From Mariniblastus sp. (lineage in GTDB: Bacteria > Planctomycetota > Planctomycetia > Pirellulales > Pirellulaceae), in NCBI GenBank assembly GCA_022447605.1, contig JAKVBG010000001.1, positions 62,001 to 126,000 on the forward strand: DNA of 64,000 nt, written 5' to 3'. Shown piece by piece: positions 1-9,235 of the stretch. The stretch's first letter is position 1. Every line of letters starts with the position of its first letter. Position numbers and translations under genes: made by a program. The notes under the pieces are model-generated. The model ran no database searches. It saw only the letters and a program-made list of their open reading frames with translations, and was not told the DNA's origin.

Positions 1-373
1 CCAGCGGTGTCAGAACTCCCGTTCCGGTTGCCGCTTCGCCCACTTCCCGATCGAGTGAGAACGCAGTGACTCCGCCACCCTTCTCACGGCTGGTGGCATA
101 GAGCACATTCCCATCCGGATGGAGGGCCAGAAATCCGGCGCCCTTCGTTGGACTGACGAGCTCGGGCTGGCTGAGGGTTCCCTTCTCCGTATCGAGTGTC
201 AAATGATAAATACCCGCCCGACTACTCCCGACCCAGACATCAATGGTCTGCGCCCGGCTGACCCAGGGCGTGAAGAGAATGAGCAGGAGCGAGGCGTTCC
301 AACAAACGGATCGCACCGCGCAGCCCCCAGATAAACCTCGGCCAAAAGCGCGCCAGTCAGTATGTTTTTTCAT
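1..373 (-). CDS. Lactonase, seven-bladed beta-propeller family, 3'-truncated by window edge
   Basis: This gene is not in the ORF track because it runs off the left edge. Reading the minus strand from the ATG at 373 gives an open frame of 124 codons to base 1. The N-terminus (MKKHTDW...) carries a signal-peptide-like hydrophobic stretch (about residues 24-40, ending near SRAQ). The mature part contains propeller-type strands such as VWVGSSRAGIYHLTLD and FLALHPDGNVLYATSR. That pattern is typical of the lactonase / 6-phosphogluconolactonase-like beta-propeller family (PF10282), which planctomycetes often export. The substrate cannot be told from this fragment. It diverges from the LRR gene at 605. 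Confidence 0.72.
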   Translation of the reverse strand, partial: MKKHTDWRAFGRGLSGGCAVRSVCWNASLLLILFTPWVSRAQTIDVWVGSSRAGIYHLTLDTEKGTLSQPELVSPTKGAGFLALHPDGNVLYATSREKGGGVTAFSLDREVGEAATGTGVLTPL

Positions 374-604
374 CGTTCCACCCAAGGACCGTTCTGTTTT
401 CCAGCGTCCACCTTAGAATGAACGTGGGAGACTTACCAGCAGCCAACCCGGTTTCCGTTGGTCGATCTCCCGAGGCAAACTTTGGTCTCGACAAGGACGA
501 TCGGCCTAAGCCGTTGGTCGATCCGGGAAAAAAATCGTAAGATGCAAGTCGATCGCCGGTTTGGAAAACGGACACGATTTCAGGAACGTCGTTGGCTAGA
601 CAAG

Positions 605-2086
605 ATGAAGAGAACCCTGTTCACCCTTTTACTGTTAGGCGTATGGCTGCTGGCCAACGGATTCGTCGCCGGCCAGTCAACCGATCCTCTCCCTACACCG
701 GGACAACTCGTTCAATGGCTCGACTCGCCAGACTTCCACAAGCGCCAAACTGCTACGGCCGGCCTGATTGCCCAACAGTCGAAAGCAGTCGAACCGGTCC
801 TCGGTCAGTATCTTGACCATCCCGACAACCTGGAAATCCGAACTCGCTGCTATCGAATCCTGATGCGGTTGATCGAATCTGAGCCCTTTGCAAACGTGGA
901 ACCGCCGGATCGTTACGGTCTGAGCCGAAGATTACTGGCCCTCGATCCCAGGAGGTTTCCCGAACTGGAAAATCAGCTATTCAAACTACAAAGCTTGTCG
1001 GTCAACCCGACAGCCCTAACGCCCGATGCCGACGTTACCTCGGCGCTTCAAACCGCTGGGATCCGGGTCGAAGAATCCGGAAACCGAACCGTCGTCTATC
1101 TCGAAGACTCCTGGGATCGCCCACCCGATCAATTGCAGTCGGTTCGTTCCATTAGCGGGCCTGTCACATTTGTCTTCGGATTTTGCTACAAGTACGAATA
1201 CCTCAAACAGCTCCTGGGCGCCAACGTTCAGGAATTCAGGTTTCATTCCAACCAGCACTCCCCGGCAGGTCGAGCTGGAATTGGGACGTACCCGACATTC
1301 GATCAGCGCGACACGCAACTGTTGAGCCGGTTTGGACAACTCCGTTCACTGGATATCGCCTACGTCCGTGTCGATCCGGATGCGCTGCGTCACCTGGCCG
1401 CCCTGCGACAACTGGAACGACTCAGCCTGGGAGGCTCCTTCCAGGACGGGAACCTGAAGTTCCTCCCCCAGTTGAAGGATTTGGTCCACCTTGATATTCG
1501 GGCTGCCAAGCAAACCGAAGGTGTTTTTCTCGAGCATGTCGCACGGCTCAAAAAATTAACTTCGCTCAATATTGAAACGGCCAGAGTGGGTGACGAGCAT
1601 CTGCCAGCCCTCGCTCAATTGCCCAACCTCAAGACTCTCTACGCGCCCCGAACGCTCGGTGATGAAGGGGCGAAACATGTGGCAAAAATTGACTCGCTGG
1701 AGGTTCTCGTTCTGCCGGAATCGGACGTCACGAAAAAAGGACTTGCCTCGCTGAGCCAGCTCGAAAATCTTTATCACCTGACGATCAACATGAAACGACT
1801 GGATGAAGAGGCGTTGCCCGCGATCGCCGCAATGAAAGGTCTGACCAGCCTGCGAATGACCAACAGCCAGCTTTCCGGTGAAAACCTGGTCACCTTGGGC
1901 CGATTGCAAAAACTAAAGTTCCTATACGTCGAATCCAAGCAGATCACGGCATCCGGTCTGTTGAGTCTAAGCGAGCATTTCCCATCACTGGAAACCCTGG
2001 AAATCCGCAAACACAACCTGATGGATCAAGATTTCAAACGTTTTGGCGCTCTGCGCCCAGAAATCAATTTACTGCATCCGCCGTAA
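605..2086 (+). CDS. Secreted leucine-rich-repeat protein with HEAT-like N-terminal region
   Basis: The ORF track begins at 458, but the ATG at 605 is preferred because it begins directly with a signal peptide (MKRTLFTLLLLGVWLLANGF, cleaved near VAGQ). The product is about 493 aa. Residues about 30-100 form a helical HEAT-like unit (LVQWLDSPDFHKRQ). From about residue 240 to the end are LRR units of roughly 24 aa, with repeated patterns such as LRSLDIAYV, LERLSLGG, LTSLNIE and LKTLYAP. No catalytic motif is visible. It is probably a periplasmic or exported interaction protein. It resembles the gene at 60685 in its N-terminal region (LDSP.F...R.SAT-like). Function is unknown. Confidence 0.75.
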   Translation: MKRTLFTLLLLGVWLLANGFVAGQSTDPLPTPGQLVQWLDSPDFHKRQTATAGLIAQQSKAVEPVLGQYLDHPDNLEIRTRCYRILMRLIESEPFANVEPPDRYGLSRRLLALDPRRFPELENQLFKLQSLSVNPTALTPDADVTSALQTAGIRVEESGNRTVVYLEDSWDRPPDQLQSVRSISGPVTFVFGFCYKYEYLKQLLGANVQEFRFHSNQHSPAGRAGIGTYPTFDQRDTQLLSRFGQLRSLDIAYVRVDPDALRHLAALRQLERLSLGGSFQDGNLKFLPQLKDLVHLDIRAAKQTEGVFLEHVARLKKLTSLNIETARVGDEHLPALAQLPNLKTLYAPRTLGDEGAKHVAKIDSLEVLVLPESDVTKKGLASLSQLENLYHLTINMKRLDEEALPAIAAMKGLTSLRMTNSQLSGENLVTLGRLQKLKFLYVESKQITASGLLSLSEHFPSLETLEIRKHNLMDQDFKRFGALRPEINLLHPP

Positions 2087-2197
2087 CAGGATGCTGCGGG
2101 GGTGAGAAGTCACCAGGATCCCAACACCAGGCCTGCCGCTTGCACCGGTTCTGGGAAAACAGATGCTCGAGGCGCCTCGAGATCCGGACCCCGGCAG

Positions 2198-2286
2198 CGG
2201 ACGGAGAGGGATTCGAACCCCCGGTACCCGTAAAGGTACGCCGGTTTTCAAAACCGGTGCCTTAAACCAGACTCAGCCATCCGTCC
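2198..2286 (-). tRNA. tRNA-Ser (UGA anticodon)
   Basis: On the minus strand the sequence starts GGACGGATGGCTGAG and its 7-bp acceptor stem closes with TCCGTCC plus discriminator G. The anticodon stem-loop CCGGT-TTTGAAA-ACCGG gives anticodon TGA. A long variable arm follows (GTACC...GGTAC), and the T arm is GGTTCGAATCC. The length of 89 nt and the long variable arm fit class II serine tRNA. CCA is not encoded. This is not tRNA-Sec, which would need anticodon TCA. Confidence 0.93.
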
Positions 2287-2613
2287 TCAATCGATCGCGC
2301 CGATCTCCCGGCACGATGTTTTGTTGAATGATCCACCATTTAAATCCGTTCCCCTCGATTTGACAAGAACCCTGCCATGACTTCCGGCCTGTTAGCACGA
2401 CGAAACGGGTCGGTCCCGGCCCCGGATGAACCCGATTGAGGTGGCCGCTGCCACGGGGGGACGATCCTACCTAGGCACAACCGGGCAGGGCTGGAATAAT
2501 CGGGAGCAGGTATCCGTGATTTTCACCCTACCCGAGACCCTGTCTTCGACTCGATGCTCGACAGGGCCAACGTAACGGGTTCATCCGGCCCACTGACTTG
2601 GAATTGCCTCATC
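2287..2613. other. Intergenic region upstream of homoserine dehydrogenase, no gene seen
   Basis: About 327 bases lie between the tRNA-Ser gene and the chosen hom start. I see no convincing ORF. A short perfect hairpin (GTGGC-CGCT-GCCAC, 2441-2454) and other GC-rich complementary pieces occur within 170 bases of the hom start, so a leader RNA is possible. I recognise no known riboswitch consensus. There is no T-rich terminator tail. Confidence 0.4.
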
Positions 2614-3912
2614 ATGGAAAAAACCGAAGTTGCGATTGTCGGACTGGGAACGGTTGGCAGTGGTGTGGCACGGTTGCTGCTGGACCATGGGGACCGGACA
2701 GCGCGGCATGCGGGACGCACATTGTGGCTCTCCCACGTGGTCGTGCGGGATCTCTCCCGGGAACGGGATGCCCAGTTACCTGATGGGCTTCTGACAGACG
2801 ACCTCCAGCGAGTCATCGCGGATCCCAACGTCAAAGTGGTCGCCCAGTTGATCGGCGGCATTGAGCCGGCACGCTCGATCATGTTGCAACTGTTGGCAGG
2901 GGGAAAAGACATCGTCACCGCCAACAAGGCGCTGTTAGCCGAACATGGGCCCGAGTTGTTCGATCGAGCCCGCCAGCTGGGTCGCAGTATTGCCTTTGAA
3001 GCCTCGGTGGCAGGTGGAATCCCGATCATTACCAACATCAGTCAATGTCTCTCGGCCAACCAGGTAACTTCGCTGCGTGGCATCCTCAACGGGACCAGCA
3101 ATTTTGTGGTGACCCGGATGCAACAGAACAACCAGCCCTATGAAAAATCGCTTCACCGGGCCCAGCAACTCGGGTTTGCCGAAGCGGACCCGACCCAGGA
3201 TGTCGACGGTTCCGATTCCGCCCAGAAACTGGCGATCCTGGCGCACCTGGGTTTTGGTGCCCGGGTCCGCTGGAACGAGATTCCCCGCCGCGGCATCGAC
3301 ACCTTGGATAAAACCGACATGAACTATGCCGGCCAACTCGGATACCGGATCAAGTTGATCGCCTTCGCGCTCAATACGGATCAAGGTTTGCAACTGACGG
3401 TAACACCGATGCTGGTGGAAGTCGGAAAACCGCTCGCCGAGGTACGAGAAAATTTCAACGCGATCAGCGTCGTGGGAGATGCCGTTGGACCGGTCTTTTT
3501 TCACGGTCAGGGCGCCGGTCGAATGCCAACCGCTTCGGCGGTCGTGGCGGACATGATTGACACAGCCGTCGGCCGGACAGCCCTGACGTTCAAGACACTG
3601 GAATTATGGTCCGAGGGAGTGCCCCGGGTTGAAATGGCAGATCCCGGTGATCTGCGCGGCCAATTTTACCTGCGGTTTAACGTGCGGGATGAACCGGGCG
3701 TCCTGGGGCAATTGGCCGGGTTGCTGGGCGATGAGGAGATTTCGATCGCTTCCGTATTTCAGCATACCGCCGATAACGAGGACGATGGCGTCGTACCCGT
3801 AGTCATCATGACGCGCGCCTCGTTGGAAAGAAATGTCAACAAGGCTGTGGCGGAAATCGAAAAACTATCGTGCGTCTTTGCGGGCACCGAACGATTGAGG
3901 ATTCTCGACTGA
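2614..3912 (+). CDS. hom: Homoserine dehydrogenase with C-terminal ACT domain
   Basis: This enzyme reduces aspartate semialdehyde to homoserine with NAD(P)H, the branch point to threonine and methionine. The start at 2614 is chosen because the protein then begins MEKTEVAIVGLGTVGSGVA, a Rossmann nucleotide-binding motif right at the N-terminus; the 20 residues upstream in the ORF look non-coding. The product is 432 aa, the usual length. Family motifs include EASVAGGIPII, LNGTSNFV and a segment AEADPTQDVDGSDSAQKL that holds the catalytic Lys/Asp region. Residues about 350-430 form an ACT-type regulatory domain (FYLRFNVRDEPGVLGQLAGL), suggesting feedback control by threonine. The PGM-like gene 46 bases downstream is probably in the same operon. 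Confidence 0.95.
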   Translation: MEKTEVAIVGLGTVGSGVARLLLDHGDRTARHAGRTLWLSHVVVRDLSRERDAQLPDGLLTDDLQRVIADPNVKVVAQLIGGIEPARSIMLQLLAGGKDIVTANKALLAEHGPELFDRARQLGRSIAFEASVAGGIPIITNISQCLSANQVTSLRGILNGTSNFVVTRMQQNNQPYEKSLHRAQQLGFAEADPTQDVDGSDSAQKLAILAHLGFGARVRWNEIPRRGIDTLDKTDMNYAGQLGYRIKLIAFALNTDQGLQLTVTPMLVEVGKPLAEVRENFNAISVVGDAVGPVFFHGQGAGRMPTASAVVADMIDTAVGRTALTFKTLELWSEGVPRVEMADPGDLRGQFYLRFNVRDEPGVLGQLAGLLGDEEISIASVFQHTADNEDDGVVPVVIMTRASLERNVNKAVAEIEKLSCVFAGTERLRILD

Positions 3913-3958
3913 ACCAAATCGGATTTGATTCCTGCTTCACCCAACGGATGGGATATTT

Positions 3959-5164
3959 ATGAAATATGTGATTGTGATTCCGGACGGTTGCGCCGACCAA
4001 CCGCAATCGGAACTGGATGGTCTGACACCCTTGCAGGCAGCCCGTTTGCCCTCGATGGATTCCGTGGCGAGCCGTGGCCAGGTCGGTCGCGCCAACCACA
4101 CACCCGCCCACCTGACTGCCGGTTCGGCCGTCGCCAACATGAGCCTGCTGGGCTACGACCCCAACCAGTACTTTACCGGCAGGGCACCCCTGGAGGCCGC
4201 GGCCCAGGGAATTGAACTCGGACCGGAGGACTGGGCGATCCGCTGCAACCTGGTCACGATCATCGACCAGGTGATGCAGGATTTTACGGCCGAGCATATC
4301 TCGTCCAGCGAGGCCCGCGAGCTCCTGCAGACGGTGACCGAACAGGTCCAGGACTCGGCCCTCGAGTTTGTGCCGGGGGTGAGTTACCGCAACCTGTTAC
4401 TGTACCGCGGATCCGAAGCACCCTTTTCCAATGAAACACGCTCCACGCCACCGCACGATCTGACAGACAAGGCGGTGGCGGATCATTTCCCGCGGGGGCC
4501 TGGCAGCGACGTGCTATCGGAGCTGATGAGTCAAAGCGTCGGCTGGTTTGCCGATCACCCCGTCAATCAGAACCGGGTCGAGGCTGGGAAGCGACCCGCC
4601 ACCAACCTCTGGCTGTGGGGATTGGGACGGCGCCCGGAACTCGAGTCATTTGAATCCTTGTACCAGATACGGGGCGCGATGATTACGGCAGTCGACCTGT
4701 TGAGGGGCCTGGCCACACTGGTCGGTTGGCAGCGCATCGAAGTTCCCGGGGCGACTGGTTACACCGATACCGATTACCGGGCCAAGGGGGAGCACGCCAT
4801 CGATGCACTCGATCAATTCGACCTGGTCTGTGTCCATATCGAAGCACCCGACGAAGCCTCGCACGAGGGCAATGTTGCCAGTAAAGTGAAGGCCCTGGAG
4901 GAAATTGACCAGGCGATTGTCGGCCCGCTACTTGAAAAGCTGGAAACAATGGATGCCTGGAGAATGCTGGTCACGCCTGATCACCCGACCTTACTGGACA
5001 CCAAGACACACAGCCATGGCGACGTCCCATTTGCCGTCTGTGGCTCTGACGTCACACCCGATGCCGCCGTCGACTACTCGGAGTCGACCGCCACGGCATC
5101 GGAACTGGAGTTCCCAAAGGGCTTTGAATTGATGCCGAAGTTCATCAGCCCCGGTGGTTTTTGA
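3959..5164 (+). CDS. aPGAM-like protein, proposed homoserine kinase analogue
   Basis: The 401-aa product belongs to the alkaline-phosphatase superfamily, archaeal-type cofactor-independent phosphoglycerate mutase branch. It begins MKYVIVIPDGCADQP (metal-binding Asp) and contains an AGSAVANMSLLGYDP nucleophile segment, YFTGRAPLEAAAQG, and late metal ligands in VTPDHPTLL followed by a THSHGD segment. A subfamily of these proteins that sits beside threonine genes has been proposed to replace the missing homoserine kinase (from memory, the TIGR02535 type). Here it follows hom by 46 bases, which supports that role rather than glycolysis. The usual GSDVAN signature reads GSAVAN, an Asp-to-Ala change. 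The ATG at 3959 is the only sensible start. Confidence 0.85.
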   Translation: MKYVIVIPDGCADQPQSELDGLTPLQAARLPSMDSVASRGQVGRANHTPAHLTAGSAVANMSLLGYDPNQYFTGRAPLEAAAQGIELGPEDWAIRCNLVTIIDQVMQDFTAEHISSSEARELLQTVTEQVQDSALEFVPGVSYRNLLLYRGSEAPFSNETRSTPPHDLTDKAVADHFPRGPGSDVLSELMSQSVGWFADHPVNQNRVEAGKRPATNLWLWGLGRRPELESFESLYQIRGAMITAVDLLRGLATLVGWQRIEVPGATGYTDTDYRAKGEHAIDALDQFDLVCVHIEAPDEASHEGNVASKVKALEEIDQAIVGPLLEKLETMDAWRMLVTPDHPTLLDTKTHSHGDVPFAVCGSDVTPDAAVDYSESTATASELEFPKGFELMPKFISPGGF

Positions 5165-5260
5165 TCGATGCCAGCTACCTTTTCCAGATGCCCGTCCGGC
5201 GCGCTAACAACCACCGGACGGCCATCGCCCTGTTCCGCCCAACTCGATACTTGATGACCG

Positions 5261-7519
5261 ATGACGACCGATAACCGAAATCGACTGCACCAATTCGATT
5301 TGGCAGCTGCCGGTTTCCTGGTCCTGGTCATGCTGATCCTCGGATTCGGTTTGAGCCGTATCGAGACCAATACCGAGGACGTCATGAGCTGGCTTCCCGA
5401 CCAATCCTCGGCCCGGGATGCGTATGAATTGTTCCAGGCGAACTTTGCCTCGGATGATTTCATTGTTTTAACATGGCCCGGTTGTACCCTCGGCAATCCG
5501 GTACTGGAACAATTGGCCGACCAGATCCGGGATTCGGATTCCGCCCCTCTGATCGAACGGGTGATTACGGGAGACGAGGCGCTACAGCGGATGGAGTCCG
5601 AGCTCGGGTTCCAACGGAGAGAGGCCATCGCCGCGCTGCGGGGCGTCTTTTTCGGGCTGGAGGATCCCCGCAGGACCTGCCTGGTTGTCGAACTCAATTC
5701 GCAGGGCACCGATGATCGAGGGACCTTCATGGAGGGGCTGTGGCAAACCATCGACGAATTTCCCGGCCTCGATCGCTCCACGATGGCGATCGGTGGCTAC
5801 CCTTACCTGGCGAACTACTTTGATCGACAAATTAAACAGGCCTTTCTCAAGATGCTGGTTCCCGGGATCGTGGTGGCCACATTGATCGCCATGCTCTGTC
5901 TCCGGAACCTGGTGCTGACGCTTATCGTCTTTGCCACCGCCGCCCTGGCGGCCGGCTGCAGCGTGGCCTTCATTCCGATCTGGGGCGCCAAACTGGGAGG
6001 CCTTTCGTCCATTATCCCGATCCTGACATTTGTCCTGACCATCTCGGGCTGTCTGCATCTGATCCGCTACAACCTGGAGTCGATAGGAGATCCCTGGCAA
6101 TTACTGCGCACCGGGTGGAAGCCGTGTGCCATCTCCACCTCGACGACCGCAATCGGGATGCTCACATTGACCCGCAGCAATTTCCCGGCCATTCGTGATT
6201 TCGGTTTTTTCTGCGCCGCAGGTGTGTTATTTTCCCTGGCCTTTCAACTGATCGTAATCCCCTGGCTGTTGGCCCGTCTGGGTCAGCCCGGTTTGCAAAG
6301 ACTGTCCCGCAACCAACAGGGCAGCTTCCTTTGGATCGCCTGCTTGAACCGGATTGATCGGCACCGCTGGTGGGTAGTCACCGGCGGGATGTGTGCCATC
6401 GCACTGGGGCTGGCCGGACTGTGGCAACTGCGGGCCAGCGTCGAAGTGGATGGCTTCTTTGAGCCCGGCTCACCCGTGGTGCAAGGCCTGGCGGACCTGG
6501 AACGTCAACTCGGACCGCTCGACCAGACCGAGGCGATCGTCATTTTCCACGGTGCCGACCCGGACGATTTTGTCCAACGTTACCGGTACATCCGTCGCCT
6601 GCAAACCGCCTGGCTCCGCCTGGAAACCGTCGACGTTGCCCATTCCCTGCTGAACTACCTGCCCCGGGAACCTAAATCATTGACCGGCCCAGGCCTGGTC
6701 AAACGGACCATTTTTCGCAGGAAGCTCCAATCACAGAGAGACTCCCTGGCCGACGGTCTGTTCTTGAAAGTGTCGGGGGATCGCGAAATGTGGCGGATCA
6801 GCTTGAGGTTTCCCTTCACCCGCCAAAGCAATTTCGACGAGTTGGCCCAATCGGTAGGCCAGGTCGCCCAAGCTCAGGCGGTCGCTTATGCAGGTGAGCA
6901 CCCCCGTTTCCGACCCCCGGAATTCCTCTTCTCGGGAAAAACATTCCTGTTTCACCATGCCCAGGAAACGTTGTTGGTCGACCTGTTCAAGAATTTTCTG
7001 CTCGCCTTCCTGATCATTACCCCCTTGTTGATCATCGTACTCCGCTCGGTGAGCCTGGGGCTGGTCGCCATGATCCCGAACGTCATGCCTGCCTTGCTGG
7101 TATTTGGCATCCTGGGATGGACGGCCCGACCGGTCGACCTGGCCATCGCCATGACGGCCAGCGTAGCGCTCGGAATCGCCGTGGACGACACCTCCCATTT
7201 CCTGATCCGATTTCGGGATTTCGGGGGGCGGTGGTGGCGTGTTTCACCGGCGCTCGGCCAGGCGATCGGGCAATGCGGGCCAGCCATGTTACACACCACG
7301 TTGATCAGCTGTGCCGGAATGCTCTGCGCCTATTTCAGTGGCCTGTACGTACTGACCCGATTTGCCTCGACCATCGCCATGCTGTTGGTCGTCGCCCTAC
7401 TGGCCGACCTGTTCCTGTTACCCGCTATCCTGTTGACGATCGACCGCGCCCGACACCGCGGCAAGCAAGTCACACCGCTGGAAAACGAGCCTGTCAGTCC
7501 CCGATCTCCCGGATCTTGA
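5261..7519 (+). CDS. RND/MMPL-family exporter (HAE3-like)
   Basis: The 752-aa membrane protein has the two-fold RND layout. There is one TM helix near residues 10-29, a large exported loop to about 195, and a block of TM helices (about 200-345). A second single helix (about 370-390), a second exported loop and a second TM block (about 570-735) follow. The motif GIAVDDTSHFLIRF in the second block is typical of MMPL/HAE3 proteins (hopanoid or lipid exporters). No periplasmic adaptor or outer-membrane channel gene is adjacent, so it may act alone. The ATG at 5261 is used; the ATG at 5254 runs into a stop at once. Its 3' end overlaps the convergent DUF1080 gene by 26 bases. Confidence 0.88.
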   Translation: MTTDNRNRLHQFDLAAAGFLVLVMLILGFGLSRIETNTEDVMSWLPDQSSARDAYELFQANFASDDFIVLTWPGCTLGNPVLEQLADQIRDSDSAPLIERVITGDEALQRMESELGFQRREAIAALRGVFFGLEDPRRTCLVVELNSQGTDDRGTFMEGLWQTIDEFPGLDRSTMAIGGYPYLANYFDRQIKQAFLKMLVPGIVVATLIAMLCLRNLVLTLIVFATAALAAGCSVAFIPIWGAKLGGLSSIIPILTFVLTISGCLHLIRYNLESIGDPWQLLRTGWKPCAISTSTTAIGMLTLTRSNFPAIRDFGFFCAAGVLFSLAFQLIVIPWLLARLGQPGLQRLSRNQQGSFLWIACLNRIDRHRWWVVTGGMCAIALGLAGLWQLRASVEVDGFFEPGSPVVQGLADLERQLGPLDQTEAIVIFHGADPDDFVQRYRYIRRLQTAWLRLETVDVAHSLLNYLPREPKSLTGPGLVKRTIFRRKLQSQRDSLADGLFLKVSGDREMWRISLRFPFTRQSNFDELAQSVGQVAQAQAVAYAGEHPRFRPPEFLFSGKTFLFHHAQETLLVDLFKNFLLAFLIITPLLIIVLRSVSLGLVAMIPNVMPALLVFGILGWTARPVDLAIAMTASVALGIAVDDTSHFLIRFRDFGGRWWRVSPALGQAIGQCGPAMLHTTLISCAGMLCAYFSGLYVLTRFASTIAMLLVVALLADLFLLPAILLTIDRARHRGKQVTPLENEPVSPRSPGS

Positions 7520-8165
7520 TATTGCGCCATTGAACCGAGAACGGCCCCTGTTTCTTGCCAATCCCGTGTACTTGCAGACCGATGAACCCTTTGGGGTGGG
7601 ACTTGAACTTCTCTTCATCGACTAGATCTTCCACCGGTTCGCCATTGATCCAGGTCTGAATGCGCGGCCCCTTGGCAATCACTTTATACGAGTTCCACTG
7701 ACCATTCTTGAAGTGTTCATGCTTTGCCTTGTGCTTCTCCGGGGCCGACATCCAGCCACCCGAGGCTTCCCCGTAAATCAAGCCTGCCTGTCCAGGGCCT
7801 GCTTCAATTTCGACTTGCGGCCCGTTGACGCGACCGTTCGGTTTATCCTTCGTTTGCGAGCGAATTTGCACGCCCGAGTTAAGCTTGTTGTGAACTTTCA
7901 CTTCGAATTGCAGTTCGAAATCACCGTATTCCCGCTTCGTGCAAAGAAACGAGTTGGGACTCCCCTCCGAGGTCGTTCCCTTGACCGTGCCATCCACCAC
8001 TTCGTAGGTAGCGGTCCCGTTTTTCTGCGTCCAACCATCGAGGTCTTTCCCGTTGAACAGGGTGGTCCAACCATCGTCTTCCGGCGCAGAAGTATTTTCT
8101 GGCACCTCCGCCAGAACATTTCCGGAAACAAATAAACTGATCAAAATCGCAAGGCGAGGAAACAT
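7494..8165 (-). CDS. Secreted DUF1080 / 3-keto-disaccharide hydrolase domain protein
   Basis: The 223-aa product starts at the ATG at 8165, which gives a clean signal peptide (MFPRLAILISLFVSGNVLAE); the ORF-track start at 8213 adds 16 unlikely residues. The mature part is one DUF1080 (PF06439) lamin-G-like fold: WTTLFNGKDLDGWTQKN opens the domain and later GVQIRSQTKDKPNGRVNG, GGWMSAPEK and GFIGLQVHG follow the family pattern. Family members bind or cleave sugars, and some hydrolyse 3-keto-glycosides. It is convergent with, and overlaps by 26 bases, the RND gene. A second DUF1080 protein is at 63201. Confidence 0.88.
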   Translation of the reverse strand: MFPRLAILISLFVSGNVLAEVPENTSAPEDDGWTTLFNGKDLDGWTQKNGTATYEVVDGTVKGTTSEGSPNSFLCTKREYGDFELQFEVKVHNKLNSGVQIRSQTKDKPNGRVNGPQVEIEAGPGQAGLIYGEASGGWMSAPEKHKAKHEHFKNGQWNSYKVIAKGPRIQTWINGEPVEDLVDEEKFKSHPKGFIGLQVHGIGKKQGPFSVQWRNIKIREIGD

Positions 8166-8265
8166 TTCAACCACCTGAATCAGAAACGGGACAGAATCGC
8201 GGTCAGCGAACACTCGCCAAACCTGTTAACATGATCGTTGGATTATACAGTAAAAGCAGGACCGG

Positions 8266-8562
8266 GTGACCATTGCCCACCGCCTGAATTCCGAGAGGAA
8301 AAAATTGAGACCTTTAAAGCCCGATGCCAGCCAATGCCCCAACGACCTGGAGGGTTGTGACTTGAAATGCAAGTACAACTTCTTCGAATCCGAGGAACTG
8401 ACCATCCATGCCTACGAGTTGAAGTGCCTGAATTGCGGCTGGCGTGAAACGATCGGCTACCGCAGTGACGAAGCGGATGAGAACGAGGAGACCAATCCCC
8501 GGCAATGTCCATTCTGTGACGCCTGCGATTTAAACCCAGGGCGCAACCCTTGCGGAGGGTGA
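8266..8562 (+). CDS. Small zinc-ribbon-like protein, conserved-looking, unknown function
   Basis: The 98-aa soluble protein has paired cysteines: CPNDLEGCDLKC, LKCLNCGW and CPFCDAC. This arrangement suggests one or two bound zinc ions. No other domain is recognised. Two starts are possible: the GTG at 8266 with a weak AGGA upstream, or the TTG at 8305, which has a better Shine-Dalgarno (GAGAGGAA) seven bases away and would give 85 aa starting RPLKPDASQCP. It is divergent from the DUF1080 gene and convergent with the secreted protein downstream. Confidence 0.6.
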   Translation: MTIAHRLNSERKKLRPLKPDASQCPNDLEGCDLKCKYNFFESEELTIHAYELKCLNCGWRETIGYRSDEADENEETNPRQCPFCDACDLNPGRNPCGG

Positions 8563-8593
8563 AACGTTTTCCATCGACCCGCAGTCGATAACC

Positions 8594-9235
8594 CTAAAAG
8601 GCAATGAAGCGGAAAATATTCCGTATCGGTTCCCCATCGACATAAGCCTGCGACTTTCCAAACAGACTTTTCCCCAAGTAGGTGCCCGGCGGGAGATTCT
8701 GGTAACGTGTCGGCTCGAACAAGGTGCCTGACGTCGCCGGCTCGTTGGTGGACAGGGCGTAGCGGGCAGTGTCGACGCCCGCATTGGTCGAGGAAGCAGG
8801 CAATAACCCCGGAACGGCCTGGTAGGCGGTCGGCTCGGTGGCCTTGCATTGACAATCGTCAATCACCGGTCGAGGGCGGCTCGGCCCCATTCCCAGAGTC
8901 GGTGACTGGAAATTGACATTGCGCGGACCCGGGTTCACAGCCGGCAATCGGTTCAATACGTTCTCGTCTCTTCCCGAAGTGGGAACGATTGTTGGCACAG
9001 CTCCCTGCGATTGGGGAACCGGGAGACCCGAAACAGTCGTCAGGACCTGGCCCGGATTCCCGGGAACGGATTGACTGGTAACTTTTCCCCCACCTGGAAG
9101 CGGAGAGGAAGCGAAACGGTACTCCTGCGAAGCAGCAGTCGGTCGCTGTTGGGCCAGCCCGGAAACCGGCAAGGCCAACACGATCGCGGCAGACAAGATG
9201 AGGAACGATCGAACTTGAAAGGTGCAACTTGGCAT
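8594..9235 (-). CDS. Secreted Pro/Gly-rich hypothetical protein
   Basis: The ORF-track start at 9520 is too early; the ATG at 9235 starts a signal peptide (MPSCTFQVRSFLILSAAIVL, cleavage near GLAQQ) and has GGAA just upstream. The mature protein of about 185 aa is rich in Pro, Gly, Ser and Asn, with few hydrophobic blocks and one Cys pair (DDCQCK). The C-terminus is more ordered (TYLGKSLFGKSQAYVDGEPI, then NIFRFIAF). I recognise no family; it looks like an exported, partly disordered planctomycete protein. Confidence 0.6.
   Translation of the reverse strand: MPSCTFQVRSFLILSAAIVLALPVSGLAQQRPTAASQEYRFASSPLPGGGKVTSQSVPGNPGQVLTTVSGLPVPQSQGAVPTIVPTSGRDENVLNRLPAVNPGPRNVNFQSPTLGMGPSRPRPVIDDCQCKATEPTAYQAVPGLLPASSTNAGVDTARYALSTNEPATSGTLFEPTRYQNLPPGTYLGKSLFGKSQAYVDGEPIRNIFRFIAF

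Noticed and set aside
2198-2286. Possible tRNA-Sec near the selenoprotein genes
   Set aside because: The T arm fixes the strand as minus, and the anticodon on that strand is TGA (serine), not TCA. The length and 7-bp acceptor stem also fit tRNA-Ser.
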